Assembly (NCBI RefSeq): GCF_009498455.1
Contig: NZ_CP045644.1
Location: 3,537,001-3,601,000 of the forward strand
DNA from: Variovorax paradoxus
Lineage (GTDB): Bacteria > Pseudomonadota > Gammaproteobacteria > Burkholderiales > Burkholderiaceae_C
DNA length: 64,000 nt
Direction of reading: 5' to 3'
Shown: one piece after another, positions 51,095 to 59,223 of the stretch
How positions within the stretch are numbered: the first letter of the stretch is position 1
Layout of the letters: every line of letters begins with the position of its first letter
Notes under the pieces: model-generated
Told to the model about the DNA's origin: nothing
Seen by the model: only the letters and a program-made list of their open reading frames with translations
Databases searched by the model: none
Translations under genes and position numbers: made by a program

Positions 51095-51379
51095 TCAGTC
51101 GAAGAGGGCGCGGGCCTGCGGCGTCTCGAGCGTGAGGTCGCTCATCGCCACGGCCACGCACGGAAGAATCCAGCCGTCGATCTTCTCGTCGAAGCTCAGG
51201 CCCGGCCATTCGATGAGGTGGCGGCTCTCGCCCGACAGGCGCTGGCAGATGCAGGTGCGGCAGGTGCCGTTGCGGCACGAGCTCGGCAGCTCGATGCCGG
51301 CCGCCTCCGCCGCATGCAGCAGCGTGACGCCCGCCTCGGCCTCGAATTCGAGGCCCGACGGTTCGAGGCGGACCTTCAT
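51095..51379 (-). CDS. 2Fe-2S ferredoxin
   Basis: A 94-residue plant-type ferredoxin. The cluster cysteines are in [13 protein letters not shown] (C-x4-C-x2-C pattern) and the fourth near residue 74 ([10 protein letters not shown]). It carries single electrons for an unknown oxidoreductase. The start at 51379 overlaps the stop of the VF530-type gene (ATGA); together with a third small gene upstream it forms a chain of three overlapping genes. It has no adenylylated or flavin domains, and no reductase gene is next to it. Confidence 0.93.
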   Translation of the reverse strand: MKVRLEPSGLEFEAEAGVTLLHAAEAAGIELPSSCRNGTCRTCICQRLSGESRHLIEWPGLSFDEKIDGWILPCVAVAMSDLTLETPQARALFD

Positions 51380-51663
51380 TGGGTCGGAGGTTCTTGCTGC
51401 TGCTGCTGTTCGCGGCGTTGCTCGCGCAGCATGAAGAGATACAGGCTCTCGACCTTGTCGCGTGCCCATGGCGTCTTGCGCAAAAACTTGAGGCTGGAAC
51501 CCACGCTGGGCTCGCTGATGAAGCAGCGGATCGGCACCAGGTGCCCCAGCTGCTCCCAGCCGTAGTAGTCGGCCAGTGCGGTCACGATGGCCTCCAGCGT
51601 GAGGCCGTGCAACGGGTTGCGTGGCTGCGCCGGCTTGGGGGCGGGCGCGGGGACGTCGGTCAC
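51376..51663 (-). CDS. VF530-family (DUF2132) DNA-binding protein
   Basis: A 95-residue protein. The core [20 protein letters not shown], then [13 protein letters not shown] and [20 protein letters not shown], is nearly diagnostic for the VF530 (DUF2132) family, whose structure suggests DNA binding. The N-terminus is Pro/Ala-rich and the C-terminus has a Gln run (QQQQQ). It overlaps both neighbours by four bases. Confidence 0.93.
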   Translation of the reverse strand: MTDVPAPAPKPAQPRNPLHGLTLEAIVTALADYYGWEQLGHLVPIRCFISEPSVGSSLKFLRKTPWARDKVESLYLFMLREQRREQQQQQEPPTQ

Positions 51664-51806
51664 TTGTTCTTGAGCTTGCCGCGCGGAATCACCGCCGTGG
51701 TGACGGTGCGCACGGGCTCGATGCCGCCGGTGGGGGCCTTTGGCGGCGAAGTGTCCTTTCTCGGTTTCTTGGCTTCCTTGTTGGTGCGTTGCTGACCCTT
51801 GGCCAT
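51660..51806 (-). CDS. Small basic protein of 48 residues
   Basis: A very small lysine-rich protein starting [18 protein letters not shown] and ending RGKLKNK, with a Pro/Thr middle. I recall similar short proteins annotated as hypothetical in many betaproteobacteria. The ATG at 51806 is preceded by AGAAAGCAT, and its stop overlaps the VF530-type start. The charge suggests RNA or DNA binding. It is the first of three translationally coupled small genes. Confidence 0.75.
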   Translation of the reverse strand: MAKGQQRTNKEAKKPRKDTSPPKAPTGGIEPVRTVTTAVIPRGKLKNK

Positions 51807-51893
51807 ATGCTTTCTCCAGTTGATACGTGCGGATGCAGCCGGCAGTTTAGCGGTGCGGCGACAATAGCCGGTTCCACACGTTTTTCCGCTTTC

Positions 51894-52412
51894 ATGTCCG
51901 ATTACGAAGTTCGCCCCGCCACGATGCGCGACGCCAAGGCCGTCGCCGAAGTCCATGCCCTGTCTGCCAAGGCTGCCTACGAAGGCATCCTGTCCGAAGA
52001 CGACCTGCGCGTGCTGGCCCCCGCCTCGCGCGAGGCCAAGTGGCGCGAGGCCATCGAATTCAGCGAACCCCAGGTCCATGTGGTGACGCACGACGGCGAG
52101 ATCGTCGGCTTCGTCGGCTTCGACCGCTCGCGCGACCCCAAGACGCCGCCCACCACGGGCGAAATCTGGGCCATCTACGTCAAGCCCGAGCACTGGGGCA
52201 AGGGCGCCGGCGTGGCCCTGTGGGACGCCGCCCGCGAAGGCCTGGCCGAAGAAGGCTGCACCACGGTCACCATCTGGGTGCCGCTGCGCAACGACCGCGC
52301 CATGCGCTTCCACGAACTCGCCGGCTTCAAGCGCGAGATGAAGACGGCCAAGACCACGGCGCTCGGCACGGTCCGCGTCGAAGAAATCCGCCTCAAGCGC
52401 GTGGTGGACTGA
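51894..52412 (+). CDS. GNAT-family N-acetyltransferase
   Basis: A 172-residue GNAT enzyme. The N-terminal YEVRPATMRDAKAVAEVHAL is the typical first strand and helix, and the acetyl-CoA loop is IYVKPEHWGKGAGVALWDAA near residue 100; NDRAMRFHELAGFKRE is the closing segment. The pattern with EVHxxSxxxAYxGIL near the start is common to GNATs acting on small molecules or the ends of proteins. Substrate unknown. The ATG at 51894 starts the domain; the frame is open further upstream but the segment is not protein-like. It diverges from the small basic protein gene. Confidence 0.9.
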   Translation: MSDYEVRPATMRDAKAVAEVHALSAKAAYEGILSEDDLRVLAPASREAKWREAIEFSEPQVHVVTHDGEIVGFVGFDRSRDPKTPPTTGEIWAIYVKPEHWGKGAGVALWDAAREGLAEEGCTTVTIWVPLRNDRAMRFHELAGFKREMKTAKTTALGTVRVEEIRLKRVVD

Positions 52413-52501
52413 TCCACCCCGGATGCCGCGTACGGTCTTCACCGGCGCGGCGTTCGGCTGCGGATAAGCTCGCCGCTTCTTCCACAGCCTGACTTTCGCC
52501 C

Positions 52502-53416
52502 ATGGCCACCAGCCTGCTCCTGCTGCTCGACGACATCGCCTCCGTGCTCGATGACGTCTCCGTCCTCACCAAAGTTGCTGCCAAGAAAACCGCCGGGGTG
52601 CTCGGCGACGACCTCGCGCTGAACGCGCAGCAGGTCACCGGCGTGCGCACCGAGCGCGAGTTGCCGGTGGTGTGGGCCGTGTGCAAGGGTTCCCTCGTCA
52701 ACAAGGCGATCCTGGTGCCGGCCGCATTGGCCATCGGCACCTGGCTGCCCTGGCTGGTGACGCCGCTGCTCATGGTGGGCGGCGCGTTCCTGTGCTTCGA
52801 GGGCGCCGAGAAGCTGGTCCACAAGTTCCTGCACAAGAAGGAGCACGAGGCCGACACCGCGCGCCACCAGCAGGCCGTGGCCGACACCACGGTCGACGTG
52901 GTCGCGGTCGAGAAGGACAAGATCAAGGGCGCCGTGCGCACCGACTTCATCCTCTCGGCCGAAATCATCGCCATCACGCTTGGCACCGTGCAGGGCCAGC
53001 CGTTCACCACGCAGCTCAGCGTGCTGGTCGGCATCGCGCTGATCATGACCGTGGGCGTGTACGGCCTCGTGGCCGGCATCGTGAAGCTGGACGACGCGGG
53101 CCTGTACCTGAGCCAGCGCAGCAGCGCGGCGGCGCGCGGCCTGGGCCGCGGCATCCTGGCGGCGGCGCCGTGGCTCATGAAGGGCCTGTCGGTGGCCGGC
53201 ACGGCCGCCATGTTCCTCGTGGGCGGCGGCATCCTGGTGCACGGCGTGCCGGCGTTCGGCCACGCGGTCGAAGACTGGGCCAAGGCCACGGGCGGCGTGT
53301 TCGGCACGCTCGGCTCGATGGGCGTCAACGCCGTCGTCGGCATCGTGGCCGGTGCGATCGTGCTGGCCGTGGTGGAACTGGTCGGCAAGCTGCGCGGCAA
53401 GAAGGCCGCGCACTGA
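52502..53416 (+). CDS. DUF808 (YedI-like) inner-membrane protein
   Basis: A 304-residue protein of the DUF808 family. LLLLDDIASVLDDVSVLTKV and AAKKTAGVLGDDLALNAQQV at the start are diagnostic. Several hydrophobic segments follow (about residues 70-95, 160-190, 220-245, 275-295). The family is widespread and is not characterised. It is a single gene that ends at a hairpin shared with the convergent small gene. Confidence 0.93.
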   Translation: MATSLLLLLDDIASVLDDVSVLTKVAAKKTAGVLGDDLALNAQQVTGVRTERELPVVWAVCKGSLVNKAILVPAALAIGTWLPWLVTPLLMVGGAFLCFEGAEKLVHKFLHKKEHEADTARHQQAVADTTVDVVAVEKDKIKGAVRTDFILSAEIIAITLGTVQGQPFTTQLSVLVGIALIMTVGVYGLVAGIVKLDDAGLYLSQRSSAAARGLGRGILAAAPWLMKGLSVAGTAAMFLVGGGILVHGVPAFGHAVEDWAKATGGVFGTLGSMGVNAVVGIVAGAIVLAVVELVGKLRGKKAAH

Positions 53417-53430
53417 GAGCTTGAGTGAAG

Positions 53431-53451
53431 GCCGGACCTCAGCGGTCCGGC
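53431..53451. terminator. Hairpin between convergent DUF808 and small membrane-protein genes
   Basis: GCCGGACC (53431-53438), loop TCAGC and GGTCCGGC (53444-53451) form a perfect 8-bp stem between and partly within the two gene ends. It could serve both strands as a terminator, though neither side has a clear T run. Confidence 0.5.
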
Positions 53452-53654
53452 TTGCCGCGCTGGAACAGGCCGACGCCCACCAGCGCCACCCCCAGCGCGA
53501 GCGCGAACCAGCCGACGAGGTACGCGCCGGCCACCATGTCGAACCAGCGCGTGCCCTGCAGGAAGCGCGGGCCCAGCAGCACGGCGGCGCCGATCAGGAG
53601 GCAGAGGATGCCGCGCTCGATGGTGCGCAGCTGTCGGTGGGGGCGTCGGGCCAT
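53439..53654 (-). CDS. Small two-helix membrane protein
   Basis: A 71-residue protein with two hydrophobic helices (about residues 13-30 and 39-62) and a basic N-terminus (ARRPHRQLRT), so the start faces the cytoplasm. No family recognised. The ATG at 53654 is chosen since it gives a compact membrane protein; an upstream extension in the same frame lacks hydrophobic or family character. The 3' end lies in the shared hairpin. Confidence 0.55.
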   Translation of the reverse strand: MARRPHRQLRTIERGILCLLIGAAVLLGPRFLQGTRWFDMVAGAYLVGWFALALGVALVGVGLFQRGKPDR

Positions 53655-53790
53655 GGGGGTCTTTGCGAGGGAAAACGGAGACGGCCATTGTCCCGCGCCG
53701 CGCGGTGAGGCTGCTGACCCTCGCAAAACGTCGCGTGCACGCATCGGTCGGCGCGCAAAAATGCTTCCAAACGTTGCAGAATCGCAGGCC

Positions 53791-54225
53791 ATGCCACACC
53801 GCTTCCTGCCCACCGGTTCCGCCTTCTTCCTCCCGTTCCGACGCGCCTGCGTGGGCGCCTCGCTGGCCCTGGTGGCCACCACGGCCCTTGCGCAGCCGCA
53901 GCCCGACCCCGCCGGCTTTCCGCAGGACTCGGTCGGCTACCTCAACGAGGAGCTGCCGCGCATGGAAGCGGCCGTCGCCGCGAAGGATCGCAGCTTCTTC
54001 TTCGGCGCGATGACGCGCACGGTGCAGTTCTCCGAGCGTTGGGGTTTCAAGGCCAAGGCCAACCCCGACCTGGCCGCCTACCCGATGTGCACGGCGGCCG
54101 TCATGGACTACGCGGTGGTCGGCATGTGCAAGCTCACCCCCGCCGACGACGCCTGCGAGCCGGGCCTGGCGCCGCGTTTCGACGCGAACCTGAAGCGCTG
54201 CCGCGAGCTGGCCGCGCAAAAATAG
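53791..54225 (+). CDS. Secreted protein of unknown function
   Basis: A 144-residue protein with a signal peptide (RRACVGASLALVATTALAQ, cleaved near residue 31). The mature part has four cysteines (PMCTAA, GMCKLT, DDACEP, KRCREL), which probably form two disulfides in the periplasm. I do not recognise the family. An ATG at 53761 would add ten residues; neither has a strong ribosome site. It precedes the enoyl-CoA hydratase gene by 78 bp on the same strand. Confidence 0.65.
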   Translation: MPHRFLPTGSAFFLPFRRACVGASLALVATTALAQPQPDPAGFPQDSVGYLNEELPRMEAAVAAKDRSFFFGAMTRTVQFSERWGFKAKANPDLAAYPMCTAAVMDYAVVGMCKLTPADDACEPGLAPRFDANLKRCRELAAQK

Positions 54226-54303
54226 GCCCCCGGCCTTTCTTCTTTTCCTTCATCGAACGAAGTCCCCGCGCCATGGCCGTGCGTGCGGGGCGGAGACACA
54301 CGC

Positions 54304-55101
54304 ATGGACTACACCCGCTACCAGACCCTCGCCATCACGCGCCGCGGCGCGAACGGCGCGGTGCTCGATATCCAGATGCGCGCCGCCAACGGCAAGCTGC
54401 CCACGGCCGGCCATGACGGCCACCGCGAACTGGCCGAAATCTGGCGCGACGTGGCGGCCGACGACACGGTGCGCTGCGCCGTGCTGCGCGGCGAGGGCAT
54501 GGGTTTCTCGGGCGGCGGCGACCTGGGCATGGTGCAGGACATGACCACAGACGACACCGTGCGCCAGCGCGTGTGGAAAGAGGCGCGCGACCTCGTCTAC
54601 AACCTCATCAACTGCGACAAACCCATCGTGAGCGCCATGCACGGCCCGGCCGTGGGCGCGGGGCTGGTGGCGGGCCTGCTGGCCGACATTTCCATCGCCA
54701 CGAAGACCGCGAAGATCGTCGACGGCCACACGCGCCTGGGCGTGGCGGCGGGCGACCATGCGGCCATCGTGTGGCCGCTGTTGTGCGGCATGGCCAAGGC
54801 CAAGTACCACCTGCTGCTGTGCGAACCGGTGAGCGGCGAGGAGGCCGAGCGCATCGGCCTGGTGTCGCTGGCCGTGGACGAGGCCGACCTGCTGCCGCGC
54901 GCCTACGAGATCGCCGACCGCCTCGCGGCCGGCAGCCAGAGCGCGATCCGCTTCACCAAGTACGCGCTGAACAACTGGCTGCGCCAGGCCGGGCCGACCT
55001 TCGATGCCTCGCTGGCGCTCGAGTTCATGGGCTTCGCGGGCGCCGACGTGCGCGAAGGCGTGGCCTCGCTGCGCGAGAAGCGCGCGCCGAACTTCGGCTG
55101 A
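54304..55101 (+). CDS. Enoyl-CoA hydratase/isomerase family protein
   Basis: A 265-residue crotonase-fold enzyme. The oxyanion-hole segment is [17 protein letters not shown] near residue 60, and the second is [20 protein letters not shown] near 115. The glutamate typical of hydratases at the second helix is replaced: the region after it reads [18 protein letters not shown], so activity may be isomerase, hydrolase or a special hydratase. It acts on a CoA thioester. The ATG at 54304 follows a GGAG site. It is convergent with the DUF2817 gene. Confidence 0.9.
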   Translation: MDYTRYQTLAITRRGANGAVLDIQMRAANGKLPTAGHDGHRELAEIWRDVAADDTVRCAVLRGEGMGFSGGGDLGMVQDMTTDDTVRQRVWKEARDLVYNLINCDKPIVSAMHGPAVGAGLVAGLLADISIATKTAKIVDGHTRLGVAAGDHAAIVWPLLCGMAKAKYHLLLCEPVSGEEAERIGLVSLAVDEADLLPRAYEIADRLAAGSQSAIRFTKYALNNWLRQAGPTFDASLALEFMGFAGADVREGVASLREKRAPNFG

Positions 55102-55117
55102 GCCGAAGCCCGTCGCG

Positions 55118-56221
55118 TCAGGCGTTCTTGAGGCCCTGCAGGGTCTGCAGCAGCACCACGCGCGTCTGCCCCAGCACCATGCCCTTCCACTCGTCGTTGT
55201 CGCAGTAGAACGCGTCGCGCAGGCGGCGGCGGATCTCGCGCTTCTGCGATTCGGGCGCCTCGGGATGGCGGCGCAGCCAGGTGTCGGCGCGCAGGCGCTC
55301 GAGCACTTCCAGGTCGGGCAGCGTGCCGAACTCCAGGCCCATGGGTGCGACGCGCGCGTTCGGGCATTCGTCGTACGCGGTCGAGATCACCGGGCCCGAC
55401 ACATCGGCCGAGGCCGAGTCGCCCGCGAAGGGCGCGAACACGTCGGCGCCCCACCAGGCGTGGGCCAGTGCCAAGTCTTCGGGCGTGTTGCGGCCCGGGT
55501 AGATCTTTTCGCCGTGGCCGTAGGGGCCCAGGCCGGTGTGCACGTCGATCCAGCCCAGGTGCGTGGCCGAGGCCGTGTAGCTGCGCAAGATCGCGCGGAT
55601 GGTGCGGTTGCTCCATGACGGCGCGGTGCCGCCGTAGAACAGGCCATCGGGCGAGGTGTACTGGCCGCGCGTGACGGCCGCGCGAAAGGCGGTCATGCCG
55701 TGCGTGGCGATGTAGCTCGCCACGGCCGCGTCGTCGGCGGGCGTCGGCGGCCAGCTGGCGGGCAGCACCAGCGGCTCCACGTCGGCGTACGCGGCGTTCA
55801 CCGGCAGCGGCGCGCTGAAGTCGATGTGGTTGCGGTTCAGGTCGATGTTGTCTTCGTTGGTGCGGTGCAGGTGCGAAAAACCGTGCGGGTTCACCGCATG
55901 CACCAGCAGCAGCGCGACGCCCGCGCGGTCCAGGCGCGCGAGCAGGTCGGCGTCGTTCAGCGTGGCGACCTGTGCGCCCGAGCCGCAGAAGCCCTCGGGG
56001 CCGTGCGTGCCCGAGGTGACGAGCAGCACCTTCTTGGCGTCGGCCGCGCCGATCAGCGCGACGTCGATGGCGAGTTCTTCGCCGAGCGCGCCACGGTGCG
56101 TCGGGTGCACGAACGATTCGATGGCGGCACCGCGCGCCGCGGCGGCCTCGAGGAACTTGGCGCGGGCTTCGACGTACGTGCCCGAGAAATGGCGGGTAGC
56201 GGCGGTGGCAGGCTGGGACAT
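55118..56221 (-). CDS. DUF2817 M14-peptidase-like protein
   Basis: A 367-residue protein of the DUF2817 family, related to zinc carboxypeptidases (M14). The metal-binding H-x-x-E is in [14 protein letters not shown] near residue 68, the third ligand His is in [19 protein letters not shown] and a catalytic Glu in MGLEFGT. It should hydrolyse an amide or peptide-like bond of a small compound. The ATG at 56221 is used; an in-frame ATG at 56242 is the alternative. It lies 46 bp after the MFS gene and probably shares its transcript, so the transporter may supply its substrate. Confidence 0.88.
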   Translation of the reverse strand: MSQPATAATRHFSGTYVEARAKFLEAAAARGAAIESFVHPTHRGALGEELAIDVALIGAADAKKVLLVTSGTHGPEGFCGSGAQVATLNDADLLARLDRAGVALLLVHAVNPHGFSHLHRTNEDNIDLNRNHIDFSAPLPVNAAYADVEPLVLPASWPPTPADDAAVASYIATHGMTAFRAAVTRGQYTSPDGLFYGGTAPSWSNRTIRAILRSYTASATHLGWIDVHTGLGPYGHGEKIYPGRNTPEDLALAHAWWGADVFAPFAGDSASADVSGPVISTAYDECPNARVAPMGLEFGTLPDLEVLERLRADTWLRRHPEAPESQKREIRRRLRDAFYCDNDEWKGMVLGQTRVVLLQTLQGLKNA

Positions 56222-56267
56222 GGCGGGAAGATTCCTGTGCATGAAGGCGGGAAGGAGGAAGACGGTA

Positions 56268-57599
56268 TCAGGCGGGCGCGTGGGCGTTGGCCGCGTCGAT
56301 GTCGCGGCCCGTGTGGTCGCGCAGCCAGAGCAAGCCGAGCAGCGACACCAGCGTCATCGCCACGAGATACCAGGCCGGCGCGAGCTTGCTGCCGGTGGCG
56401 TTGACCAGCCAGGTGCTGATGAAGGGCGCGAAGCCGCCGAAGAGCGCCACGCCGACGCTGTACACCAGCGACATGCCGCTCGCGCGCACGCGCTTGGGAA
56501 ACATCTCCGGCAGCATCGTGATGCCCGGCACCGTCTGCACGACCAGGCCGATGCTCAGCACGCCGAGCACGGTGAACAGCACCACGGGCGTGGGCGAGGC
56601 GTTGAGCCACAGGAAGCCCGGGTAGATCAGGATCGCCATCACGATGCGGCTCCAGAGGATGAGCGGCTTGCGGCCCACAACGTCCGAGAGCTTGCCCACG
56701 AACGGCGCGAGCGCGAACGACAGCAGGCCCGTGAGCGCCGCGCCGAACAGCGCCACCGAGGGCGTGAGGCCGAGCTCGCGCACCGCGTAGGTCGGCATGT
56801 AGAAGGTGACCACGTACGCTGCCGTGGTGCCGCCCACCAGCGCGAGGATGGCGGCCAGCACCGTCTTGCCGTGCTGCGTGCAGACGATCTTCAAGCTGCT
56901 CTCGCGCGGCGCCTTGGCGTCTTCGGGCGAGATGTGCAGCGACTCCTCGAGGTGGCGGCGGATGTACATGCCCACCGGCGCGATCAGCATGCCGAGGATG
57001 AACGGCACGCGCCAGCCCCAGCTCTGCATGGCTTCGGGCGTCAGCGAGAAGGTGAGCGCGCCCACCACCACGGCGCCGAGCATCACGCCCAGGCCCTGGC
57101 TCGCGAACTGCCAGCTCGCCATGTAGCCGCGGTTGGCCGGCGTGGCGTGCTCCACCAGCAGCGTGGTCGATGCGCCCACCTCGCCGCCGGCCGAGAAGCC
57201 CTGGATCAGCCGCGCCAGCACGATCACGATCGGCGCCGCGACGCCGATGCTCGCGTAGGTCGGCGTGAAGGCGATCAGCGCGCAGCCCAGCGCCATCAAA
57301 AAGATCGTGAGCGTCATGGCCTTCTTGCGGCCCGCGCGGTCGGCGTACGCGCCGATCACGATGCCGCCCAGCGGCCGCATGATGAAGCCGACACCGAAGC
57401 TCGCCACCGTCAGCAGCAGCTGGCCGTAGGAGCTGAAGGTCGGGAAGAACAGCTTGCCGATCACCAGCGCAAGAAAGCCGTAGACCGTGAAGTCGAAGAA
57501 CTCCAGTCCGTTGCCGATGGTCGTGGCCACGATGGTCTGGCGCCGGCGTGCGGGCGACGACGGGGAGGTGGGCAAGGGCTGGGAAGCGCGGGTGTTCAT
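56268..57599 (-). CDS. MFS transporter, metabolite:H+ symporter (MHS) family
   Basis: A 443-residue 12-helix transporter. The start TIVATTIGNGLEFFDFTVYG and RPLGGIVIGAYADRAGRKKA near residue 80 are typical of the MHS family (KgtP, ProP, ShiA relatives), which import organic acids, betaines or aromatic acids with protons. The ATG at 57599 begins the family sequence. It diverges from the LysR gene at 57731 and precedes the DUF2817 gene. Confidence 0.93.
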   Translation of the reverse strand: MNTRASQPLPTSPSSPARRRQTIVATTIGNGLEFFDFTVYGFLALVIGKLFFPTFSSYGQLLLTVASFGVGFIMRPLGGIVIGAYADRAGRKKAMTLTIFLMALGCALIAFTPTYASIGVAAPIVIVLARLIQGFSAGGEVGASTTLLVEHATPANRGYMASWQFASQGLGVMLGAVVVGALTFSLTPEAMQSWGWRVPFILGMLIAPVGMYIRRHLEESLHISPEDAKAPRESSLKIVCTQHGKTVLAAILALVGGTTAAYVVTFYMPTYAVRELGLTPSVALFGAALTGLLSFALAPFVGKLSDVVGRKPLILWSRIVMAILIYPGFLWLNASPTPVVLFTVLGVLSIGLVVQTVPGITMLPEMFPKRVRASGMSLVYSVGVALFGGFAPFISTWLVNATGSKLAPAWYLVAMTLVSLLGLLWLRDHTGRDIDAANAHAPA

Positions 57600-57673
57600 G
57601 TGTCTCCTGGGTGTGGCTCGATAGCGCAGGCCGCGTTGGGCCTTGGCCGCGGCGGATGCTAGAGACTCGCTGC

Positions 57674-57688
57674 TGTCATGAAAAGACA
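57674..57688. promoter_or_regulatory. LysR-type operator between the MHS transporter and lysR genes
   Basis: TGTC-ATGAAAA-GACA is a 15-bp dyad with a T-N11-A spacing inside it. It is in the 131-bp space between the divergent genes, 75 bases from the transporter start and 43 from the regulator start. Confidence 0.5.
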
Positions 57689-57730
57689 ATAATTGGGCGT
57701 CAACGATAACTTTTGGTTGTCACTCCAAAG

Positions 57731-58630
57731 ATGAAGCCCAATCAGTTGCATGCCTTCGTGGCCGTGGTCGAGCAGATGAGCATCCGCGCCGCCGCGCGCG
57801 TGCTCGGCATCTCGCAACCGGCAGTGACCAAGATCGTGCGCGAGCTGGAGCGCGAGGTCGGTGCGCCGCTGGTGGAGCGCAGCGTGAAAGGCGTGCGGCT
57901 CACGCAGTTCGGCCTGGCCTTCGCGCCGCGCGCGCGGCTGCTGCTGGCGGACATGGAGCGCGCCCGCGACGAGATTGCGCAGATCCGCGACGGCGCCACC
58001 GGCTCGGTCTCGCTGGCCGTGAGCGCCTCGTTCGCGCTCACCGTGCTGCCCGCCGCCTTCAAGGACTTCCACACGCGCCTGCCCGCCGTCGACGTGCAGT
58101 TCAGCGAGGCCGTGCTGCCGTGGATGCTCGCGCGGCTGCGCGACGGCTACCTCGACTTCGCGGTGGCGCACGTCGTGCCCGGCACGCTCGATCCGCAGTT
58201 CGAGGCGCTGGAGCTGTTTCCGGTGCAACTGGTGGTCGGCCTGCGCGAGCGCCATCCGCTGCGCAATGCGCGGTCATTGCACGATCTCTATGCCGCCGAA
58301 TGGGTCCTGCCGGGCGACGACCATGGCGGAACCAACGCCGTGGCGCCGCTGTTCACCCCGCTCGGCTTGTCGCCGCCCGCGCGCGTGCTGCAAGGCCACT
58401 CGGTCACCGTGGCGCTCGCGTTGGTGGGCCACATGGATTTGATCGGCCTCTTCGTCGAGCCGCTCGCAGGGCTCAGCTTCAAGCGCCACGGCATCCGGCG
58501 CGTCGAGGTGCGCGAGACGATGCCGATACTGAACGTGTGCGTGGTGCGCCGCCGCGGGCAGCCGTCGACGCCGGCGGCGCAGCATTTCATTGAGTGCATT
58601 CAGCGGGCGTCGGCGATGAGGGCGGCGTAG
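57731..58630 (+). CDS. LysR-type transcriptional regulator
   Basis: A 299-residue LysR protein. Helix-turn-helix: LHAFVAVVEQMSIRAAARVL, GISQPAVTKIVRELEREVGA. Effector domain from about residue 90 (GSVSLAVSASFALTVLPAAF) to the end, with the frequent GHMDLIGLFVEP stretch near 235. It diverges from the MHS transporter and DUF2817 genes and is their likely activator. Start is the ATG at 57731; a GTG/TTG start further up at 57713 is possible. Confidence 0.94.
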   Translation: MKPNQLHAFVAVVEQMSIRAAARVLGISQPAVTKIVRELEREVGAPLVERSVKGVRLTQFGLAFAPRARLLLADMERARDEIAQIRDGATGSVSLAVSASFALTVLPAAFKDFHTRLPAVDVQFSEAVLPWMLARLRDGYLDFAVAHVVPGTLDPQFEALELFPVQLVVGLRERHPLRNARSLHDLYAAEWVLPGDDHGGTNAVAPLFTPLGLSPPARVLQGHSVTVALALVGHMDLIGLFVEPLAGLSFKRHGIRRVEVRETMPILNVCVVRRRGQPSTPAAQHFIECIQRASAMRAA

Positions 58631-58649
58631 CGGCCCGCCAGGCCTCTGT

Positions 58650-58967
58650 TCAACGCCAGAACATCAACAGCATCGCGACCAGCAGTTGGACGCCGAAGAC
58701 CACGACGGCGCTGGCGACCATCAGCAGCGCCACGAAGCCGACGAAGTAGGCCGCGCGTCGGCCCCAGTGCGGCATGCTGGGTACGCAATACCAATAGAGC
58801 AGCGCGGCCATGCCGATGTGGCATGCCCCGATCACGTACAGGATGACGCGTGAGGCTTCGGGGGAAGCAAAGACCGAGGTGCCCAGCCACAGGAAGAAAA
58901 GCTCCACCAGCGGGACCACGGTGACCCAGGCGAGCACGCCGAGCGCAAGGCGTTTCGCCGTCTTCAT
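58650..58967 (-). CDS. Four-helix membrane protein of unknown function
   Basis: A 105-residue protein with hydrophobic helices at about residues 8-30, 38-60, 68-85 and 88-103, and few charges. No family recognised. Its stop is 19 bp from the end of the convergent LysR gene. It starts at an ATG at 58967 and is followed by a 256-bp spacer with the promoter of the second iron-uptake unit. Its small size and four helices are reminiscent of DUF-type integral proteins near iron genes, but I cannot support that link. Confidence 0.65.
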   Translation of the reverse strand: MKTAKRLALGVLAWVTVVPLVELFFLWLGTSVFASPEASRVILYVIGACHIGMAALLYWYCVPSMPHWGRRAAYFVGFVALLMVASAVVVFGVQLLVAMLLMFWR

Positions 58968-59121
58968 TGCAGGGCCTCGCTCTCGACGCAGTGGACGATG
59001 GGATGCGCCGGTTCCCGTCCGGTCGATTTCTGAGGGGCAGTCATGAATTTCCTCCGTGATGGCGTTTCGAATGGAACGCTCTGACGCTTGATCCTATCGG
59101 CGAGGGCTCGCGATGGCCATC

Positions 59122-59140
59122 AAATGAGAATTTCTCTCAT
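59122..59140 (+). promoter_or_regulatory. Fur box upstream of the second TonB-dependent receptor
   Basis: AAATGAGAATTTCTCTCAT is a partly symmetric 19-mer with the GAGAAT/TCTC core common to Fur boxes. It lies about 85 bases before the receptor start and shares the ATGAGAAT stretch with the Fur box at 17938-17956. A CATAAT at 59142-59147 may be the -10. Confidence 0.7.
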
Positions 59141-59223
59141 CCATAATCCCCTCCCGCTTCCGCACACCGGAAGTGCCATCAGGCCACCGGGAGGTGCGCC
59201 GCCAGAACATCCAAGGGTTTTGA

